Positions 57,301 to 64,000 of a DNA stretch of 64,000 nt are shown one piece after another. The stretch covers positions 31,547,866 to 31,611,865 of the forward strand of contig OY829657.1 of assembly GCA_963691815.1 (NCBI GenBank). Reading direction: 5' to 3'. Source of the stretch: Echiichthys vipera. Lineage: Eukaryota > Chordata > Actinopteri > Perciformes > Trachinidae. The position numbers were made by a program, and so were the translations under genes. The notes below the pieces were generated by a model. The model made no database searches. It was not told where the DNA came from and saw nothing but the letters and a program-made list of their open reading frames with translations. The stretch's first letter is position 1. Each line of letters starts with the position of its first letter.

Positions 57301-60300
57301 CATGACAAAACGACTAAAAACAGATGAAAACACCGCAAAAACGTGATAAAACTCCTAAAAACAGATAAAATAAAACAAAAAACATGACAAAACAACTAAA
57401 AACAGACGAAAACACCACAGAAACTTGATGAAATGACTAAAAACAGACAAAAACACCACAAAAACGTGATGAACCGACTTACAATAGATGAAAACACCAC
57501 AACAACGTGACAAAATGACTAAAAACGGATGAAAACACCACTAAAACGTGACAAAACGATTAAAAACAGATGAAAACACCACAAAAACGTGATGAACCAA
57601 CTTAAAACAGATGAGAACACCACAAAAACGTGACAAAACGACTAAAAACTGACGCAACACTCCAAAAAATATGATGAAACGACTAAAAACAGATGAAAAA
57701 AACACAAAAACGTGACAAAAACGACTAAAAACGGATGAAAGCACCACAAAAAGGTGACAAAACGACTAAAAACAGACGAAAACACCACAAGAACATGACA
57801 AAACAACTAAAAACAGACGCAAAACTCCATAAAAACATGATGAAACTAATAAAAACAGATGAAAACACCACAAAAACGTGATGAAACGACTAAAAACAGA
57901 CAAAAACACCACAAAACATGATGAAACGACTACAAACAGATGAAAACACCACAAAAACATGATAAAACGACTAAAAACAGATGAAAACACCACAAAAACG
58001 TGATGAAACGCCAAAAAACGGATGAAAACACCACAAAAACATGACAAAACGACTAAAAACAGACGCAAAGCTCCATAGAAACAATGCAAAACGACTAAAA
58101 ACAGACGCAAAACTCCACAAAAATGTGATGAAACAATTAAAAACAGATGAAAACACCAAAAAACCTGACAAAACGACTAAAAACAGACCAAGACTCCACA
58201 AAAACATGACAAAACGACTAAAAATAGACGCAAAACTCCACAAAAACATTATGAAACGACTAAAAACAGATGAAAACAACACAAATACGTGATGAAACGA
58301 CTAAAAACAGAAGAAAACCCCACAAAAACATGAAAAAAAGACTAATAATGGATGAAAACACCACAAAAAGGTGACAAAAACGACTACAAACGGATGAAAA
58401 CACCACAAAAACGTGACAAAATGACCAACCAAGGATCAAAACACCACAAAAATATGATAAAACAACTAAAAACAGATGAAAACACCACAAATATGTGATG
58501 AAACGACTTAAAACAGAGGCAAAACACCACAAAAACATGACAAAACGACTAAAAACAGACGAAAACACCACAAAAACGTGATGAAACGACTAAAAACAGA
58601 CGCAAAATTCCACAGAAACATGACAAAACGACTAAAAACTGATTAAAATAGCACTAAAACGTGACAAAACGACTAAAAGCAGACGAAAACACCAACAAAA
58701 ACGTGATGAAACGACAAACAACAGACGAAAACACCACAAATATGATGAAACGACTTAAAACTGATGAAAACACCACAAAAACATGACAAAAATGACTAGA
58801 AACAGATGAAAACACCCAAAAAACGTGATAAAACAACTATAAACAGACGAAACACACCACAAAAAGGTGATGAAACGGCTAAAAACAGACGCAAGACACC
58901 ACAAAAACGACTAAAAACAGATGAAAACACCACAAAAACGTGATGAAACCACTTAAAACAGATGAAAACACCACAAAACCGTGATGAAACGAATAAAAAA
59001 AGATGCAAAACTCCACAGAAACATGACAAAACGACTAAAAACAGATGAAAACACCACTAAAGCGTGACAAAACGATTAAAAACAGGCAACACCACAAAAA
59101 CCTGAGAAAACTACTAAAAACAGACGCAAAACACCACAAAAACATTATGAAACGACTAAAAGCAGACAAAGACACGACAAAAACATGACAAACAGCTAAA
59201 AACGGATGAAAACACCACAAAAACATGAAAAAAAGGCTGAAAAAAGATCAAAACACCGCAAAAATATGATGAAACAACTAAAAACAGATGAAAACTCCAC
59301 AAAAACATTATGGAACGACTAAAAACAAACCCAAAGCTCCATAAAACAATGCAAAACGAATAAAAACAGACGCAAAAGTCCATAAAAACATGATGAAACG
59401 ACTAAAAACAGATGAAAAAATCACAAAAACGTGACAAAAACGACTAAAAACGGATGAAAGCTCCAGAAAAAGGTGACTGAACGACTAAAAACAGACGAAA
59501 ACACTTCAAGAACATAACAAAACAACTAAAAACAGACGCAAAACTCCAAAAAAACATGATGTAACGACTAAAAACAGATGAAAACACCACATAAACGTGA
59601 TGAAATGACTAAAAACGGACGAAAACACCACAAAAACATGACAAAAAGACTAAAAACAGACGCAAAACTCCACAGAAACATGATGAAACGACTAAATACA
59701 GATGAAACCACCACAAAAACGTGACAAAACGATTAAAAACAGACAAAAACACCACAAAAACGTGATGAAACGACTAAAAACAGACGCAAAACTCCACAAA
59801 AACATAATGAAACGACTTAAAACAGATGAAAACACCACAAAAACATTACAAAACGACTAAAAACAGATGAAAACACCACAAAAACATGACGAAACACTTA
59901 GAAACAGATGAAAACACCACAAAAACGTGATGAACCAACTTAAAACAGATGAGAACACCACAAAAACGTGACAAAACGACTAAAAACTGACGCAACACTC
60001 CACAAAAATATGATGAAACGACTAAAAACAGATGAAAAAAACACAAAAACGTGACAAAAACGACTAAAAACGGATGAAAGCACCACAAAAAGGTGACAAA
60101 ACGACTAAAAACAGACGAAAACACCACAAGAACATGACAAAACAACTAAAAACAGACGCAAAACTCCATAAAAACATGATGAAACTAATAAAAACAGATG
60201 AAAACACCACAAAAACGTGATGAAACGACTAAAAACAGACAAAAACACCACAAAACATGATGAAACGACTACAAACTGATGAAAACACCACAAAAACATG

Positions 60301-61320
60301 ATAAAACGACTAAAAACAGATGAAAACACCACAAAAACGTGATGAAACGACTAAAAACGGATGAAAACACCACAAAAACATGACAAAACGACTAAAAACA
60401 GACGCAAAGCTCCATAGAAACAATGCAAAACGACTAAAAACAGACGCAAAACTCCACAAAAATGTGATGAAACAATTAAAAACAGATGAAAACACCAAAA
60501 AACCTGACAAAACGACTAAAAACAGACCAAGACTCCACAAAAACATGACAAAACGACTAAAAATAGACGCAAAACTCCACAAAAACATTATGAAACGACT
60601 AAAAACAGATGAAAACAACACAAATACGTGATGAAACGACTAAAAACAGAAGAAAACCCCACAAAAACATGAAAAAAAGACTAATAATGGATGAAAACAC
60701 CACAAAAAGGTGACAAAAACGACTACAAACGGATGAAAACACCACAAAAACGTGACAAAACGACCAACCAAGGATCAAAACACCACAAAAATATGATAAA
60801 ACAACTAAAAACAGATGAAAACACCACAAATATGTGATGAAACGACTTAAAACAGAGGCAAAACACCACAAAAACATGACAAAACGACTAAAAACAGACG
60901 AAAACACCACAAAAACGTGATGAAACGACTAAAAACAGACGCAAAATTCCACAGAAACATGACAAAACGACTAAAAACTGATTAAAATAGCACTAAAACG
61001 TGACAAAACGACTAAAAGCAGACGAAAACACCAACAAAAACGTGATGAAACGACAAACAACAGACGAAAACACCACAAATATGATGAAACGACTTAAAAC
61101 TGATGAAAACACCACAAAAACATGACAAAAATGACTAGAAACAGATGAAAACACCCAAAAAACGTGATAAAACAACTATAAACAGACGAAACACACCACA
61201 AAAAGGTGATGAAACGGCTAAAAACAGACGCAAGACACCACAAAAACGACTAAAAACAGATGAAAACACCACAAAAACGTGATGAAACCACTTAAAACAG
61301 ATGAAAACACCACAAAACCG
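54302..61320. repeat. 7,019-bp higher-order repeat, copy 2
   Basis: This is the tandem copy of 47,283-54,301. On the stretches I compared it is almost identical. One clear difference is T at 58,422 against C at 51,403, a CpG to TpG change. Agreement with a hypothetical third copy ends at about 61,360, so only two copies are present here. Confidence 0.93.
57581..61320. repeat. Nested 2,339-bp repeat inside second 7,019-bp copy
   Basis: This is the same arrangement as at 50,562-54,301, carried along in the second 7,019-bp unit: a full unit at about 57,581-59,919 and a partial one at about 59,920-61,320. The nested duplication therefore came before the 7,019-bp duplication. Confidence 0.9.
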
Positions 61321-61364
61321 TGATGAAACAACTAAAAACAGATGCAAAACTCAACAAAAATGTG

Positions 61365-63830
61365 ATGAAACGAATAAAAAAAGATGCAAAACTCCACAGA
61401 AACATGACAAAACGACTAAAAACAGATGAAAACACCACTAAAGCGTGACAAAACGATTAAAAACAGGCAACACCACAAAAACCTGAGAAAACAACTAAAA
61501 ACAGACGCATAACACCACAAAAACATTATGAAACGACTAAAAGCAGACAAAAACACGACAAAAACATGACAAACAGCTAAAAACGGATGAAAACACCACA
61601 AAAACATGAAAAAAAAGGCTGAAAAAAGATCAAAACACCGCAAAAATATGATGAAACAACTAAAAACAGATGAAAACTCCACAAAAACATTATGAAACGA
61701 CTAAAAACAGACCCAAAGCTCCATAAAACAATGCAAAACGAATAAAAACAGACGCAAAAGTCCATAAAAACATGATGAAACGACTAAAAACAGATGAAAA
61801 AATCACAAAAACGTGACAAAAACGACTAAAAACGGATGAAAGCTCCAGAAAAAGGTGACTGAACGACTAAAAACAGACGAAAACACTTCAAGAACATAAC
61901 AAAACAACTAAAAACAGACGCAAAACTCCAAAAAAACATGATGTAACGACTAAAAACAGATGAAAACACCACATAAACGTGATGAAATGACTAAAAACGG
62001 ACGAAAACACCACAAAAACATGACAAAAAGACTAAAAACAGACGCAAAACTCCACAGAAACATGATGAAACGACTAAATACAGATGAAACCACCACAAAA
62101 ACGTGACAAAACGATTAAAAACAGACAAAAACACCACAAAAACGTGATGAAACGACTAAAAACAGACGCAAAACTCCACAAAAACATAATGAAACGACTT
62201 AAAACAGATGAAAACACCACAAAAACATTACAAAACGACTAAAAACAGATGAAAACACCACAAAAACATGACGAAACACTTAGAAACAGATGAAAACAAC
62301 ACAAAAACATGACAAAAATGACTAAAGATAGATGAAAACACAGCAAAAAGGTGACAAAAACGAATAAAAACAGATGAAAACACCACAAAAACGTGATGAA
62401 ACGACCAAAAACAGAAGCAAAATTCAACGAAAATGTGATGAAATGATTAAAAACAGACGCAAAGCTCCACAAAAACATGACAAAACAACTAAAAACACAC
62501 GCAAAACTCCACAAAAACAATATTGAACGACTAAAAACAGATGAAAACACCACAAAAACGTGACAAAAACGACTAAAAACATATCAAAACACCACAAAAA
62601 CATGATGAAACGACTAAAAACAGACGAAATCACCACAAATATGTGATGAAACAACTAAAAACAGATGCAAAACTCAACAAAAACGTGATGAATCGACTAA
62701 AAACAAATGAAAACACCACAAAAAAATGACAAAACAACTAAAAACATATCAAAACACCACAAAAAAATGATAAAAGGACTAAAAACAGACGAAAACAAAA
62801 CAAATATGTGATGAAACGACTTAAAACAGATGCAAAACACCACAAACACATGACAAAACGACTAAAAACAGAGAAAACACCACAAAAACGTGATGAAACG
62901 ACTAGAAACAGACGCAAAATTCCACAGAAACATGACAAAACGACTAATAACTCATTAAAATACCACTAAAACGTGACAAAAGGACTAAAAACAGACAAAA
63001 CACTAACAAAAACGGGATGAAACGACTAAAAACAGACAAAAGCATCACAAATATGTTACGAAACGACTTAAGACAGATGAAAACACCACAAAAACATGAC
63101 AAAAATGACTAAAAACAGATGAAAACACCACAAAAACGTGATGAAACGACTAAAAACAGATGAAAACACCACAAAACGTGATAAGACAACTAAAAACAGA
63201 CGAAACACACCACAAAAACGTGATGAAACGACTAAAAACAGATGAAAACACCACAAAAACGTGACAAAAATGACTAAAGACGGATGAAAACACCACAAAA
63301 ACGTGATAAAACAACTATAAACAGACGAAACACACCACAAAAACGTGATGAAACGACTAAAAACAGACGCAAGACACCGTAAAAACGACTAAAAACAGAT
63401 GAAAACACCACAAAAACGTGATGAAACCTCTTAAAACAGACGAAAACACCACTAAACCGTGATGAAACAACTAAAAACAGATGCAAAACTCCACAAAAAC
63501 ATGATGAAACGACTAAAAACAGACGCAAAACTCCACAGAAACATTACAAAACGACTAAAAACAGATGAAAACACCACTAAAACGTGACAAAACAATTAAA
63601 AACAGGCAACACCACAAAAACTTGAGAAAACGACTAAAAACAGACGCAAAACTCCACAAAAACATTATGAAACAACTAAAAACAGATGAAAACACCACAA
63701 AAACATGATGAAACGACTAAAAACAGACGAAAAACCCACAAAAACATGACAAAACAACTAAAAACGGATGAAAACACCACAAAAACGTAATAAAACAACT
63801 ATAAACAGACGAAACACACCACAAAAACAT
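61365..63830. repeat. Restart of the 41.7-kb sequence (19.69-kb spacing)
   Basis: From about 61,365 the monomer order matches 41,675 onward at a spacing of 19,690 bp, shifting to 19,681 bp near 62,740 and 19,728 bp near 63,274. The last shift reflects about one added monomer. The match ends near 63,830, where GATGAAACGACT replaces GACAAACAGCT. The remaining 170 bp to the window end are ordinary monomers. Confidence 0.87.
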
Positions 63831-64000
63831 GATGAAACGACTAAAAACAAACGCAAGACACCACAAAAACGACTAAAAACAGATGAAAACACCACAAAAA
63901 CGTGATGAAACAACTAAAAACAGATGCAAAACTCAACAAAAACGTGATGAAACGACTAAAAACAGATGAAAACACCACAAAAACGTGATAAAACAACTAT

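Larger units (their letters stand above)
1..64000 (+). repeat. 41/42-bp A-rich satellite array, whole window
   Basis: Every line of the window reads as variants of one monomer, repeated head to tail with no inversion and no interrupting unique sequence that I could find. The canonical unit has two halves: CAGATG-A4-CACCAC-A5 followed by CGTGATG-A3-CGACT-A5, 41 bp in all. A 42-bp form is also very common. On the plus strand A is about 56% and T about 10%; I saw no run of four or more T. The array enters and leaves the window mid-array, so its true length is unknown. Satellites of this kind are normally heterochromatic and non-coding. The family is not identified with certainty; the 41-bp galliform bird satellites are the closest known match by length only. 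Confidence 0.97.

Noticed and set aside
1..64000. Many short open frames on both strands, such as Lys/Thr/Arg-rich ones on plus and Phe/Val/Ser/Cys-rich ones on minus
   Set aside because: They are translations of the satellite in rotating frames, start at chance ATG or CAT sites, overlap each other on both strands, and resemble no protein family I know. None is reported as a gene.
1..64000. Regularly spaced repeats that could suggest a CRISPR array
   Set aside because: Repeats are directly adjacent with no unique spacers, vary in sequence, extend for 64 kb and have no cas genes nearby.
1..64000. Inserted transposons, rRNA or tRNA genes, telomere repeats or G-quadruplex runs
   Set aside because: I read the whole window for stretches out of register with the monomer. 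None is large enough to be an element, no RNA gene pattern or TTAGGG-type array is seen, and GGG runs are almost absent.

Overview
The whole 64-kb window is one satellite (tandem-repeat) array. I find no protein-coding gene, RNA gene, transposon or other single-copy DNA in it. The building block is an A-rich monomer of 41 bp, with a common 42-bp form. All monomers are head to tail in one orientation, from the first base to the last, so both ends of the array lie outside the window. The canonical monomer has two related half-units. The first starts CAGATG, then A4, then CACCAC, then A5. The second starts CGTGATG, then A3, then CGACT, then A5. Its composition is about 56% A, 10% T, 20% C and 15% G (34% GC), so the two strands are very unequal.

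Host: an array this size with multi-level higher-order structure points to a eukaryotic chromosome, such as pericentromeric, subtelomeric, sex-chromosome or microchromosome heterochromatin. Each canonical monomer has two CpG sites and a third site that alternates CG/TG. All three vary mainly as CG, TG or CA, the pattern expected where CpG is methylated and deaminates. That favours a vertebrate or plant host. The period matches the 41-42 bp satellite families known from galliform birds (CNM, TM, PO41), but I cannot confirm identity from sequence alone and leave the species open.

Layout, from comparing blocks across the window: 1-6,290 is a block repeated at about 28,005-35,070. 6,297-7,305 recurs near 37.5 and 40.6 kb. 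7,300-8,640 is related to 8,996-10,110 and to 13.8 kb. 8,640-13,737 is two tandem copies of 2,549 bp. 13,738-14,979 copies the 7.9-9.1 kb stretch. 14,980-20,883 is two copies of 2,952 bp. 20,120-22,161 is two copies of 1,021 bp. 22,162-26,640 is a more heterogeneous zone with only short local duplications. 26,640-28,600 is two copies of about 0.95-0.99 kb. 28,005-35,070 is the second copy of the first block, enlarged by an internal 857-bp duplication. 32.7-37.4 kb has a 2,291-bp period. 35,990-42,266 is two copies of about 3,139 bp. 42.17-50.73 kb is two related copies of about 4.3 kb. 47,283-61,320 is two nearly identical copies of 7,019 bp, each with a nested 2,339-bp partial duplication. 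61,365-63,830 restarts the sequence seen at 41.7-44.1 kb, a 19.69-kb spacing.

No genes act together here. The features that stand out are physical: four A-tracts per monomer spaced about one helical turn apart, a shortened monomer that loses exactly 10 bp, strict one-way orientation, and nested duplications at many scales that record unequal exchange. The many open frames, mostly on the minus strand, are by-products of the repeat and are not annotated as genes.
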